DNA from: Candidatus Hydrogenedentes bacterium ADurb.Bin170
GTDB lineage: Bacteria; Hydrogenedentota; Hydrogenedentia; Hydrogenedentales; CAITNO01
NCBI GenBank assembly: GCA_002070275.1
Contig: MWCY01000003.1
Coordinates: 1 to 64,000, forward strand
Direction of reading: 5' to 3'
Length of the DNA: 64,000 nucleotides
In this document: positions 17,313 through 25,950 of the stretch, piece after piece
Numbering within the stretch: the stretch's first letter is position 1
How the letters are laid out: every line of letters begins with the position of its first letter
The notes under the pieces: model-generated
Database searches by the model: none
Told to the model about the DNA's origin: nothing
The model's input: only the letters and a program-made list of their open reading frames with translations
Program-made: the position numbers and the translations under genes

Positions 17313-18296
17313 ATGGTTAAAATAGGTATTATGAGTTTTGCGCATCTCCACGCCAATAGCTATGCCGCCTGTCTTAAAGCGCTTCCGGGAGTTTCCCTGT
17401 CCGCCATTTGGGATGACAATGCCAGCCGCGGCAAAAAAATGGCAAAGGAATTCAAGACAAACTTCGTAAAAGATATGAATGAATTTCTTGCATCCGACAT
17501 CGAAGGGGTGATTATCACATCGGAGAATTCCAAGCACCGTGCCATGGTAGAAGCAGCTGCCCGGGCTAAAAAATGGATTCTCTGCGAAAAGCCTCTGGCA
17601 CCCACAATGAAAGATGCTCAGTCCATCGTCACTACCTGCCGTAAAGCAGGCGTCGGACTGGGTACAGCTTTCCCCTGCCGCTTCTCCACACCCCTCATTG
17701 AAGCAAAATCTATGCTCAATTCCGGTAAGTTTGGTGCTGTTTATGCTATTACCTGCACCAACCACGGTCAGTACCCGGGCGGCTGGTTCTCCGATCCCGC
17801 TTTAAGCGGCGGTGGCGCCACCATGGATCACACCGTGCACGTGGTAGATCTTCTTCGCTGGATGCTTGGCAAGGAATTTAAATCGGTTTATTGCGAACTT
17901 GGCAACCAGCTGCACAATAAATCTTTTCCGACTGACGATCTCGGCAGCCTCCATCTTGAAATGGAAGGCGGTATCCAGGTGTCGCATCTTGCGAGCTGGA
18001 GCCGTCCGAAAAGTTTTCCGACCTGGGGCGATGTTACGCTTGAGTTTGTGTGCGAAGGCGGATTGATTACAGTAGACGCTTTTAACCAGAAAGTTACTGT
18101 CTTCGACGATGGCAACCAGCAGGTAAGATACGATGCCTGGGGAGACAATCCGGATATGGCATTGGTCAAAAACTTTGTTGATGCTGTCCAGTCCCGCTGC
18201 GATTGCGCCAGCACAGGTATGGACGGCTTTGCTGCCACTGCTGTAACAGAAGCGGCATACAGATCTGCAAAAACAGGCAGAACAATTAAGATCTGA
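17313..18296 (+). CDS. Gfo/Idh/MocA family oxidoreductase with an altered nucleotide loop
   Basis: A 327-residue relative of the preceding gene. It keeps Lys93 in CEKP and the substrate-site motif GGATMDHTVHVVDLLRW. The N-terminal dinucleotide loop is unusual: in place of G-x-G-x-x-G it reads MSFAHLHA, so cofactor binding may differ from the standard fold. This variant loop recurs in some family members and does not itself imply loss of function. The two dehydrogenases differ too much to be a recent duplication. A strong terminator closes the unit 26 bases later. Confidence 0.9.
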   Translation: MVKIGIMSFAHLHANSYAACLKALPGVSLSAIWDDNASRGKKMAKEFKTNFVKDMNEFLASDIEGVIITSENSKHRAMVEAAARAKKWILCEKPLAPTMKDAQSIVTTCRKAGVGLGTAFPCRFSTPLIEAKSMLNSGKFGAVYAITCTNHGQYPGGWFSDPALSGGGATMDHTVHVVDLLRWMLGKEFKSVYCELGNQLHNKSFPTDDLGSLHLEMEGGIQVSHLASWSRPKSFPTWGDVTLEFVCEGGLITVDAFNQKVTVFDDGNQQVRYDAWGDNPDMALVKNFVDAVQSRCDCASTGMDGFAATAVTEAAYRSAKTGRTIKI

Positions 18297-18322
18297 TCCA
18301 CCTGGATCCCTCTGAAATAATC

Positions 18323-18366
18323 AGGGACTGATGAGCGCCCGAAGTTTTCATCAGTCCCTTTCTTTT
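18323..18366 (+). terminator. Intrinsic terminator closing the isomerase/dehydrogenase unit
   Basis: AGGGACTGATGA pairs perfectly with TCATCAGTCCCT around a 13-base loop, then a T-rich tail (TTCTTTTC). It separates the unit from the convergent barrel gene. Confidence 0.9.
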
Positions 18367-18383
18367 CCTCTATCCGGATTAAA

Positions 18384-19910
18384 TTAAAACGCCACCCTTG
18401 CCCCTGCATACACATTTGTATTGTCTTCGAATTGCCCGAAGAACGTGTGGCGCTGGCGACCCATAAAGATGTTGCCTCCGAAATCAACTGTCCAGTTGTC
18501 ATTGATTTTGTAACTGACATTGGGGCGCAGATAGCTGTCGCTGTCTGAAGGGCTTGCGTAAGCAAACAAGGAGAGAATCAGGTTCTGCTGAAGAAGTTGT
18601 TTGGTCAGGCGCAGCGTGATCAGATGTCTGTCCCGATCTCTTGCTTTCATGAAAAAAGGAAGCGTTTTTTTATAGGCTTTATACTGCTGCATGTATTCAA
18701 GATAGTACTGGATTCCGGCAGTAAATTCATGGCCGATCTCACGTTCATAGCCAGCTAAAAAACGGATCTCACTGTTGTTTATAAAGGGGCTGGAGCCGGA
18801 ACGGTCCTGATAGGAGTCATAATAGCCAAATTCCAGGTTGGCAATCCCTTTCCCGAGGGCGCCTCTGATGCTGGCACCATAGACCCTCAATTTCGGAAAA
18901 ATGGCTCTGGACGGGAAGAGCTGCATGCCGCCCGGGCTTTTCCAGTAGCCTGAGTAGCCGTATAAAGCAAGCTGTGCACTGCCAAGATTTCTGTACAGGC
19001 GGACAGCGATCTCATCGTTGTCAAACCAGTCATCAGGTTCTATGGTGTGCACCTGTTGTTTTCTGCCTACTGTTTTTCCGTGCATAGGACTGAAATAGCT
19101 GAAACGCTTTCCAGTGATATACCTGTCTGGATTGAAGCGGGGCGTGTAAACCACTTCAACATTCATTATTTCATTGAACCAACCTATACGGGCCGCATTG
19201 GACGGCGCTTTGAGATACTCCACGTCTCTGCCACTGAAATAAGAACGCCAGTCTTTCGGAAACAGGTCATTGATGAAGAGCATGTCGCCTGTTCCCCAGG
19301 TTAACACCTGCCGCCCTATTCTTATGTCAAGCGATTCAACAGGTGTCCAGGTGAGGCGCAGCTGTCGGAGGTCGATGCGTGCCCGTTCTTCAATCGCATC
19401 AAAAAGAGCATCGCCCGTAAATTCAATAAACACCCGATCCCAGTCTTTATCGGTTTTGAGCTGCAGGCGCATTTCGCCGAGTGTCGCGTCTTTAGCCTGT
19501 GCCGGATCTGATGTTATTCTGCTGCCTGCACGAACATCCCAGAATCCATGAAACTGAAGCGGCGATTCCTTGCGTAGAGCTGAGGCGGAGTCGTTTTCTT
19601 CATTAAAAGGTGCAGCTCCCAGCCCTTCCGGCAAAGCAGGCTCCAGTCCCGATGGGAGAGCAGGCTCCTGGGTGCGCTCGCCGACAGAATCCAACCCGGC
19701 AGGCAAGGAAGGTTCCAGTCCCACAGGCAATGCGGGTTCTACGGTTGGTGCGCTGGCAGATTCAAGCCCGGCTGGCAGAGCGGGTTCTGAACTGCTTTTC
19801 CCGACAGGCTCCAGCCCGGCCGGCAAAGCAGGCTCTTCAGCCTGAGCAACCACGCTCACGATCATGAGCACAATCAGAAATGACACCCAAAAGGCATATC
19901 CGGGACGCAT
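18384..19910 (-). CDS. Outer-membrane beta-barrel protein with PALPxGL repeat leader
   Basis: A 508-residue exported protein. The signal peptide ends near residue 24 (VVAQA). A Pro-rich tract at 27-97 holds six PALPxGL units. From about 115 on, the protein alternates hydrophobic and polar residues in many short strands, rich in aromatic residues, and ends in ARVAF with a C-terminal Phe, the BAM recognition end. The pattern resembles DUF1302-like or alginate-export-like barrels. It is the last gene of a minus-strand unit with a lipoprotein-sorting-like protein and an RND permease, so it probably provides the outer-membrane end of an export route. The cargo is unknown; a lipid is my inference. 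Confidence 0.8.
   Translation of the reverse strand: MRPGYAFWVSFLIVLMIVSVVAQAEEPALPAGLEPVGKSSSEPALPAGLESASAPTVEPALPVGLEPSLPAGLDSVGERTQEPALPSGLEPALPEGLGAAPFNEENDSASALRKESPLQFHGFWDVRAGSRITSDPAQAKDATLGEMRLQLKTDKDWDRVFIEFTGDALFDAIEERARIDLRQLRLTWTPVESLDIRIGRQVLTWGTGDMLFINDLFPKDWRSYFSGRDVEYLKAPSNAARIGWFNEIMNVEVVYTPRFNPDRYITGKRFSYFSPMHGKTVGRKQQVHTIEPDDWFDNDEIAVRLYRNLGSAQLALYGYSGYWKSPGGMQLFPSRAIFPKLRVYGASIRGALGKGIANLEFGYYDSYQDRSGSSPFINNSEIRFLAGYEREIGHEFTAGIQYYLEYMQQYKAYKKTLPFFMKARDRDRHLITLRLTKQLLQQNLILSLFAYASPSDSDSYLRPNVSYKINDNWTVDFGGNIFMGRQRHTFFGQFEDNTNVYAGARVAF
19619..19832 (-). repeat. Six PALPxGL peptide repeats in the barrel protein
   Basis: The units begin at residues 27, 43, 59, 67, 83 and 91. 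Spacings alternate between about 16 and 8 residues, suggesting growth by internal duplication. The fourth unit reads PSLPAGL. The repeats lie between signal peptide and barrel, so they would be a periplasmic extension. Confidence 0.9.
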
Positions 19911-19962
19911 GCAGACCCCTTTCTAGACAGTTCAGGCGGTAACGGAAAAGTCGCTGTTTTTA

Positions 19963-20760
19963 TCAGTTCAGATATTGTCGTGGTGCACGGCGCATAAACC
20001 GTTCTGTGTAGATATTTTCCGGGATTCCCACGTTGTAATCCACCTTCAGGTATTCTATCGTGGTTTCACTTCCTGAATTCAGATCCTTCATTACATTTTT
20101 CGTGACTGTCGGAAAGCCGTCGATTGTATCCACTTTTTGCGCCTCGCCAACACGATAAATGTTACCGCCTTTTTCATATTCTACTTTAACAGGGATAAAA
20201 GTTGTCTTGTGAATATAAACCTTATAAGAATCGAATTCAACCGAACCCGGATTCTTAGGTACATTTTTGATCACATAGAAATTGTCGGTAGTTTCTACCA
20301 GTTCGTGCACGTCTTCTTCAATACTGCGTCCGGAGACATCTTCATAAAAGAAAGTGGAGCCGACAAAACTGGTTCTTTTGTCTGTGGCAGCAATCTGACG
20401 GACAGCATCCAGAGCAGGGAGATAGAGCCAGCGGTCATCATCTTTTCCCACATGTTTCCAGACCATAAAAACCATTTCGCGCACATCGGCCGGGCTGTTG
20501 AAATAGACATAAAACTGCTGTTCTTCATCTTTATCATCAGCGTTGCGGCGCAGGATAAAAAACTCTCTTTCCCGCACATTGCCCTGCTTATCCTTAATGC
20601 TCATTTTCACTTTTGCCCTGCCATCGCTCCCCTGATAATAAGCAGCATGGTTGGCTTTTTTAATGATTTCATCCACTGACGGGGCATCCTGTGCCAGTGC
20701 ACTACAGGTCAAAGTAATCAGACAAGTAGCCAGCAGCATCATTTTTGCGTGTTTAATCAT
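19963..20760 (-). CDS. Periplasmic outer-membrane lipoprotein-sorting-like protein
   Basis: A 265-residue protein with a clear signal peptide (cleavage near residue 24, SALAQ). The mature part has the LolA/LppX-like curved sheet signature of the sorting family often named after TP_0789: YQGSDGRAKVKMSIKDKQG, then LRRNADDKDEEQQFYVYF, then WLYLPALDAVRQIAATDKRTSFVGSTFFYED. Members have a hydrophobic pocket and ferry lipids or lipoproteins through the periplasm. It lies between the RND permease gene (36 bases upstream) and the barrel gene (52 bases downstream), which fits a periplasmic shuttle between an inner-membrane pump and an outer-membrane barrel. Confidence 0.87.
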   Translation of the reverse strand: MIKHAKMMLLATCLITLTCSALAQDAPSVDEIIKKANHAAYYQGSDGRAKVKMSIKDKQGNVREREFFILRRNADDKDEEQQFYVYFNSPADVREMVFMVWKHVGKDDDRWLYLPALDAVRQIAATDKRTSFVGSTFFYEDVSGRSIEEDVHELVETTDNFYVIKNVPKNPGSVEFDSYKVYIHKTTFIPVKVEYEKGGNIYRVGEAQKVDTIDGFPTVTKNVMKDLNSGSETTIEYLKVDYNVGIPENIYTERFMRRAPRQYLN

Positions 20761-20796
20761 GATTCATTCTCCTTTTTTCTGCAAGGTACGCAACGC

Positions 20797-23712
20797 TTAT
20801 TTTTCATCTGAAACAGTTTTACAGGATTCACGGCGGGACATAAAGAAACAAACTGTCCCGGAAGCCAGGACAACAACCAGACTCACAAGTGACAAACCTG
20901 TCCAGGTCATATCAAGGAACTGCTGCACATTTAGCGCTACAGTTGCTGTTGCAATGACAGCGGTCACCACACAGGTTCCGCAGCGGCAGGTAATCCGGCA
21001 GATTTTATCCTGCGGGAAAAGCAGTTTCTCCAAAACTTTAATCAAAGCCGGAAGAAAGAACAAGGTGGATAATCCAGCACACGCAAGAATGCCTGCCATA
21101 AAAAAACCGACTGTATTGTAAGGTACCAGCGGAGCAGCCAGTAGCGGGGTAAAGCCGATAGCAACTGCAATCACATTTCTGGTAATTGCCCGGACAGGTT
21201 CTCCGTATACAAGCGGATAGGCACCCTCCCAGTTTCCTTTCAAGTCGTGGTACTCACGGCTTCTTGAAAGGAAATGAATTGCAAAGTCAACGGCAAGCCC
21301 AAGTGTAAGGGAGGACAGTACAGCAACAGGCATATCATAGTCCTTGCCCATAAGACCGACCACACCGTAAATAAGTGCGATGGTGACTGTCAGCGGGATC
21401 ATGGAAATAAGTCCCCACAGCCCTGAACGAAACAGGACAGTCATCATGAGCAGGACAATGAGAAAACTTCCCAAGAAGGCATTGAGCATGCCTATCACCA
21501 TTTTCTCCTGCCAGACCACGTTGATGTATGTCAGCCCGAACCAATGGTGCTTTAAACCGAAAGGCGGCGGGTTCTCGGCGATGAAAGCGTCCATGACTTC
21601 TGTCACATATTTCATATCCTGATTATTGCCACTCTTCAGCTGCACCCATAGACTCGTTTCTCTGAAGTCATGAGAAACAAAATGACCCAGATCCTGAGGG
21701 CGATGACTGCTTTCAAAGGTAATAAGGCACTGGGCAACAGCACGCGCCGTTTCGGGAATAGTAAAATAGTCAGCGTTTCCTTCCATCAGTTCTCTATAAA
21801 CCGTTTTAACAATATCAGTAAGAGAGTTCGATTTTCCGACAACGTTGGTTTCAAGCAGCTTATTCTGGAGTTTTTCTAAGTAAGCAAGCGCTTCCGGCTG
21901 CTTGAATATTTCATTGCGCTGCTCTTCCATATCGAGGAAAAGGAGCAGGTCTTCCCAGGCTTCAACAAGAGATTCAGCCACACTGTCTTCGGGATCCGCA
22001 GTCATCAGTGCTTCCGACGCCGCATTCAGCCTGTCATCGGCTTCCTTATGCAGCATCTGACGCAACTCCTGAATCGTTTGCGTTTCTGCTCCCTTTTCGT
22101 GAAGAAGAGAGGCAATAGCAAGCAAGGCATTTTTCGGCTCCTCGTCGAGATTCATTTCGTCAACTGTCCGACGCAGCCGTGCCTCCAAATCCACTGCATA
22201 TTCGCCCAGTTCAGGACCGGTGCTTTCAGGCTGCAAAGCGAGATATGCCATATATGTGCCGCCAAAATGTTCATTTAAAACCCTGTCGGCAACACGAATA
22301 GGGTGGCTGTGCTTAAACCAGCGGGTAGGATTGTCGTTTACCTGTATTTTACTGATACCATAGGCAGCCACTACGCCCAGCAGAACAGCACCGACAAGAA
22401 CGATGCGCGCATGTCTGAAAGTAAAAACACCTGCACCTGCCAGAAGGCGGCCCAACCTGGTAGAAGTGTCAGGACCTGAGTCATCTTCTTCACTGATCAT
22501 GCTGCCGAATCGTGCGAGCGTGCGTTCCGGCAGAAGCATGATGTAAGCGGGTATGAAAGTCATGGTAAAGAACCAGGCAATCATAATCCCGATTGCAACG
22601 TAAATGCCGAAAATTTGCACGGGTGGAATGGGTGTAATGGCGAGAGAGGCAAAGCCGGCAGCAGAGGTAAGGGATGTATAGAGCATGGCGGAAAATAAAG
22701 TATCCATTACATGCTCAATGGCTTTGCGCCGGTCTTTAAATTTCTGGTATCTGTCGAAGAAAAAGCTGAGAATGTGTATGGAGTCAAGTATGGAAATGGG
22801 CATGATAAAAATGGGAATCATGGAACTCATGATATGGATTGTATTGCCCGTAACAATGAGCAAACCCATGTTGACTACAACGACATACACAGCGAGAAGC
22901 ATGGGTGCCAGAATGAGCACAAATTTTCTGAAAAAATACAACATCAACAGAAAAATGACGAGCATTGCCAGCGGCGCGGAAATCGCCATCTGTATAAACA
23001 TTTCCACACCAAAAGTATCATTGGCAACAGGCAAGCCTGTGATGTGCCATTGTTCAGCTCCCGGAAATTCGGCGATTTTTTTCTGCAGTTTGGAATAAAT
23101 CCGGTAACTCAGATCTTTCGAAGTGATCGGCAGATAAATCGCCAGCGCTTTTCCTGATTCGGAAACAAGTGTGCCCTGTAGAAAGGGAATTTTTGCTGCC
23201 CTGTCCCGGACGGCAAGTGCTTCTTCTTCTGTCGCGGGCGGCTCTTTCATGAGCCACTCAAATTTAACTTCGCCCGGACCGCCCTGTTCAATGTTGTCCA
23301 CGGTGGAAGGTGCAATAATATCCATCGGGACAACACCCGCCATTGGATCGTCCAGGCCGATCACTTCTCCGCGCAAGGTCTTTGCATATTCGGTTAATTC
23401 ATAAACCTGCCGCAATGTTTCCGGATTAAAAACCCCTTCCGGGTGACTGTCATTCACTACCCCAACTACGATAATTTCGTTGAGGTCAAAGACCTTTTTC
23501 ATGGAATCATGGTATAAACGTACCGGTTCGGTTCTGCTGAGCATATTCTCCGGATCCGTGTCCACCCGAACGGGAGGCAGGGGAAGTGAACCGGGTAATA
23601 GAGTCGGGATTGCTACAGCGGCTATCAGCAAAAGAGCACTGATAACCATAGATGCAGTAATCGCCCGGGGATGACGTATACCTAAAGCAACAACACGCTG
23701 GCTAAAAGGCAT
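20797..23712 (-). CDS. RND/MMPL-superfamily permease
   Basis: A 971-residue inner-membrane protein. The ATG at 23712 follows a perfect AGGAGG by eight bases; a 103-codon upstream extension of the frame is not coding and was removed. It has the two-fold RND plan: a helix at 16-38, a large periplasmic domain (about 40-260), five to six helices with a sterol-sensing-like block, a second helix and periplasmic domain (about 440-750), then a second block (GLAVDFAIHFLSRSREY near 850). The family exports lipids, hopanoids or siderophores using proton force. With the two following genes it forms a three-part envelope unit. It is divergent from a sulfotransferase gene. Confidence 0.9.
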   Translation of the reverse strand: MPFSQRVVALGIRHPRAITASMVISALLLIAAVAIPTLLPGSLPLPPVRVDTDPENMLSRTEPVRLYHDSMKKVFDLNEIIVVGVVNDSHPEGVFNPETLRQVYELTEYAKTLRGEVIGLDDPMAGVVPMDIIAPSTVDNIEQGGPGEVKFEWLMKEPPATEEEALAVRDRAAKIPFLQGTLVSESGKALAIYLPITSKDLSYRIYSKLQKKIAEFPGAEQWHITGLPVANDTFGVEMFIQMAISAPLAMLVIFLLMLYFFRKFVLILAPMLLAVYVVVVNMGLLIVTGNTIHIMSSMIPIFIMPISILDSIHILSFFFDRYQKFKDRRKAIEHVMDTLFSAMLYTSLTSAAGFASLAITPIPPVQIFGIYVAIGIMIAWFFTMTFIPAYIMLLPERTLARFGSMISEEDDSGPDTSTRLGRLLAGAGVFTFRHARIVLVGAVLLGVVAAYGISKIQVNDNPTRWFKHSHPIRVADRVLNEHFGGTYMAYLALQPESTGPELGEYAVDLEARLRRTVDEMNLDEEPKNALLAIASLLHEKGAETQTIQELRQMLHKEADDRLNAASEALMTADPEDSVAESLVEAWEDLLLFLDMEEQRNEIFKQPEALAYLEKLQNKLLETNVVGKSNSLTDIVKTVYRELMEGNADYFTIPETARAVAQCLITFESSHRPQDLGHFVSHDFRETSLWVQLKSGNNQDMKYVTEVMDAFIAENPPPFGLKHHWFGLTYINVVWQEKMVIGMLNAFLGSFLIVLLMMTVLFRSGLWGLISMIPLTVTIALIYGVVGLMGKDYDMPVAVLSSLTLGLAVDFAIHFLSRSREYHDLKGNWEGAYPLVYGEPVRAITRNVIAVAIGFTPLLAAPLVPYNTVGFFMAGILACAGLSTLFFLPALIKVLEKLLFPQDKICRITCRCGTCVVTAVIATATVALNVQQFLDMTWTGLSLVSLVVVLASGTVCFFMSRRESCKTVSDEK

Positions 23713-23733
23713 AAGAGATTCCTCCTGATCGTT

Positions 23734-23764
23734 ATATTCCGCAAAACGACAATTCACGGAATAT
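23734..23764. promoter_or_regulatory. Inverted repeat upstream of the RND cassette
   Basis: ATATTCCG and CGGAATAT are perfect eight-base arms separated by 15 bases, 22 bases before the permease start codon, in the 157-base divergent gap. It could be an operator or a leader stem. Confidence 0.4.
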
Positions 23765-23869
23765 TCATCACACCACAACAACGCACATGTATCAAAGAAC
23801 AGTATATCATTTAATTTTGTTCCTTGATATGCTAGGATATCCCCTGATGCCCTACCGGAGACAAACTGA

Positions 23870-24898
23870 ATGGAACTTACGCCTAAAATGATTTTTGTTA
23901 TCGGAGCGCCGCGCTCCGGGACGACCATGTTGGAACGCATTATTTCATCGCATTCCGCAGTGCAGGGCGGTCCGGAACCGCACATTATCACTCCTCTTGC
24001 CCATACAGGCGTATGGGACAAAGTCGATAAGGCCCCTTACGACCACATTCTGGCAGCAGAAGCGCAAAAATTCTTTGTGTCACAACTTCCGGAAGGGGAA
24101 AACGATTATTATGCGGCGTGTCGTGCCTATTGCGACGTACTGTACGGGCGTTTTCTCCAAGCCAAGGGCACGAAACTGTACTGTCTCGATAAAACGCCTG
24201 CTTATGCGCTTGTACTCCCCTTTCTTTCCCGAGTCTATCCGGATGCGGCCTATATCGTGCTTACCCGTCATCCGCTGGCAATATTTTCTTCTTTTGCGAA
24301 TTCTTTCTTCGATGGCAGCTATCAGGAAGCCCATGCCTATAACCCTGTACTGGAGCGATATATCCCTGCCATGGCTGCCTTTCTCCGCAATCCGTCCACA
24401 AGGAAATTGCACGTACGCTATGAAGATCTGGTTAAAGCACCTGAAGAATGGTTCGAAAAGATCTGCAATCATATAGGAATTCCTTTTGAGGCAGAAGCCG
24501 TCAATTACGGGGAGCACCGTGACAAACAACAGACGGGAGGTCTTGGTGATCCTATCGGCGTTTCTCAACATTCCCGGCCGACTACAGCCAGCGTCAAGAA
24601 GTGGGCTGCTGAAATTCACGCTGATCCCCTGAAATTAACTCTGGCAAAAAAAATGATTGCTGCTTTGAATCCGGAAGATCTCGCCCTGTGCGGCTACCCG
24701 CTTGAAAATCTGTGGCAGCCTCTTGTCCAAATCGAGGGCACCACACTGCGCAAACCGCCCCGCTCAAAATTAACCCGTTATAGCCTGGAAAGGAAACTAA
24801 TCCTGTTTTTCCGCCGGCGTGCACAAAAAAACAAATTGTTTCGTAAACTCCTGTTGAAAATTCGGTTGATTGCCGATGTTTTTTTAAGAGAAGTTTAG
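23870..24898 (+). CDS. PAPS-dependent sulfotransferase
   Basis: A 342-residue enzyme that moves sulfate from PAPS to a hydroxyl or amine. The 5'-phosphosulfate loop is GAPRSGTT at residues 12-19, and the 3'-phosphate site is YIVLTRHPLAIFSS near 124-137, with RYEDLV near 184. The C-terminal 60 residues are basic and helical, perhaps for membrane contact. GGAG stands about nine bases ahead of the ATG. It lies 4 kb from a sulfate uptake operon and next to glycan-related genes, so a sulfated glycan or lipid product is plausible. No acceptor can be read from the sequence. Confidence 0.9.
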   Translation: MELTPKMIFVIGAPRSGTTMLERIISSHSAVQGGPEPHIITPLAHTGVWDKVDKAPYDHILAAEAQKFFVSQLPEGENDYYAACRAYCDVLYGRFLQAKGTKLYCLDKTPAYALVLPFLSRVYPDAAYIVLTRHPLAIFSSFANSFFDGSYQEAHAYNPVLERYIPAMAAFLRNPSTRKLHVRYEDLVKAPEEWFEKICNHIGIPFEAEAVNYGEHRDKQQTGGLGDPIGVSQHSRPTTASVKKWAAEIHADPLKLTLAKKMIAALNPEDLALCGYPLENLWQPLVQIEGTTLRKPPRSKLTRYSLERKLILFFRRRAQKNKLFRKLLLKIRLIADVFLREV

Positions 24899-24942
24899 GC
24901 GAGCCGCATTTTTTTAATTGGATAAAGGTAGAGGTTGCAACA

Positions 24943-25917
24943 ATGAAAGGTAAAGTTTTTCTCCCGTTTTTTTTACTGATCCTGACTGTGGCTGTCCATA
25001 CGAACTCCACCGCTGAGGGTTCAAGCGAAGGGCTGCAGCGATTTCTCCAGCGCTACCCGGACGCGGATCTTGATGGCGATGGCATTTTAAGCCGCGAAGA
25101 AGCCCGGGCATTTCGCTCGAAACTATGGCAGTCAGACACAGAAAGCGGGCAATCCATCCCGTTGGAAGAAAACACTGAATCACGACCTGTCATTCTGGGA
25201 ACCCCTAGTTATCAGGGATTGCTTTACGGAAAGGAAGCCGGGCAGAGCTTTGATCTTTGGCTTCCTCAGGGGCATCCCCTGCCGTGTCCTGCTGTATTTT
25301 TTTTAAAGAAAACAGCATCCGATGCTTTTCCTGCACTTTTTTTCAAAAACTGTTTGCGCCAGGGCTGGGCTGTCGTTGCCATCTCGCTGCAGCGTGACGT
25401 TCCTGCAGAGTTACTTCAAGAGTCAACAGAAAACCAAGAGCCGACAAATTTATTGGATAATCTTAAAACAGCCCTGCATTTTTTCTCTGAACAATCGGTT
25501 GCCCATGGAATCAGACCTGACCGCATTTTCCTTGTAGCTTTCGACGAACTGGCGCCCTATGCTTTATACGGAAATTGTTTTGAAGCCAATTCAGAGCGGC
25601 CTGAAACAAAAATAAATGCCTGCGCGCTCATTCTCTCCAAAAACATCCAAACTGAACGGGAGATACAGGAATCATTAGATGAACTTTTGGCAGAAAATCA
25701 CTCTATCGAAAATGTAAATATCTTTTTTGCAGGCAGCAACTTTTTGGAATGGCTTGAAACGCTGCTGGCAGATCATTTTTCTTCTTTATCGCAACACTTG
25801 CTGGCAGAAGGCATCAAAGATGCACAGATCAGCGAATTACTTATTTCAACTTTTCAGAAAAGGATAAAAGAGTCTTCTGCTCAGAAAAAAAAACCGGACT
25901 CTTCCAATTCTGATTGA
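24943..25917 (+). CDS. Exported EF-hand protein with a hydrolase-like domain lacking the catalytic serine
   Basis: A 324-residue protein with a signal peptide (hydrophobic run at 6-19). A canonical calcium loop follows at 42-53 (Asp42, Asp44, Asp46, Glu53). Residues 85-290 follow the order of an alpha/beta hydrolase (YGKEAGQSFDLWLP, CPAVFFLKK, GWAVVAISLQRD, HGIRPDRIFLVAFDELA). Where esterases of this type carry G-x-S-x-G, this protein reads LVAFDELA, so the nucleophile is absent. It may bind a ligand without hydrolysing it. It lies 34 bases before a GH20 lipoprotein gene, probably in the same operon. The tail is Lys/Ser-rich. Confidence 0.7.
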   Translation: MKGKVFLPFFLLILTVAVHTNSTAEGSSEGLQRFLQRYPDADLDGDGILSREEARAFRSKLWQSDTESGQSIPLEENTESRPVILGTPSYQGLLYGKEAGQSFDLWLPQGHPLPCPAVFFLKKTASDAFPALFFKNCLRQGWAVVAISLQRDVPAELLQESTENQEPTNLLDNLKTALHFFSEQSVAHGIRPDRIFLVAFDELAPYALYGNCFEANSERPETKINACALILSKNIQTEREIQESLDELLAENHSIENVNIFFAGSNFLEWLETLLADHFSSLSQHLLAEGIKDAQISELLISTFQKRIKESSAQKKKPDSSNSD

Positions 25918-25950
25918 TTTTTCCGCTGGCTCATCTAAAGGACTTTTACG

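Noticed and set aside
19570-19867. Plus-strand frames rich in Pro/Ala
   Set aside because: They are the complementary reading of the PALPxGL repeats.
23713-24021. N-terminal 103-codon extension of the permease
   Set aside because: It lacks a ribosome site, precedes a perfect AGGAGG used by the ATG at 23712, and overlaps the divergent sulfotransferase.
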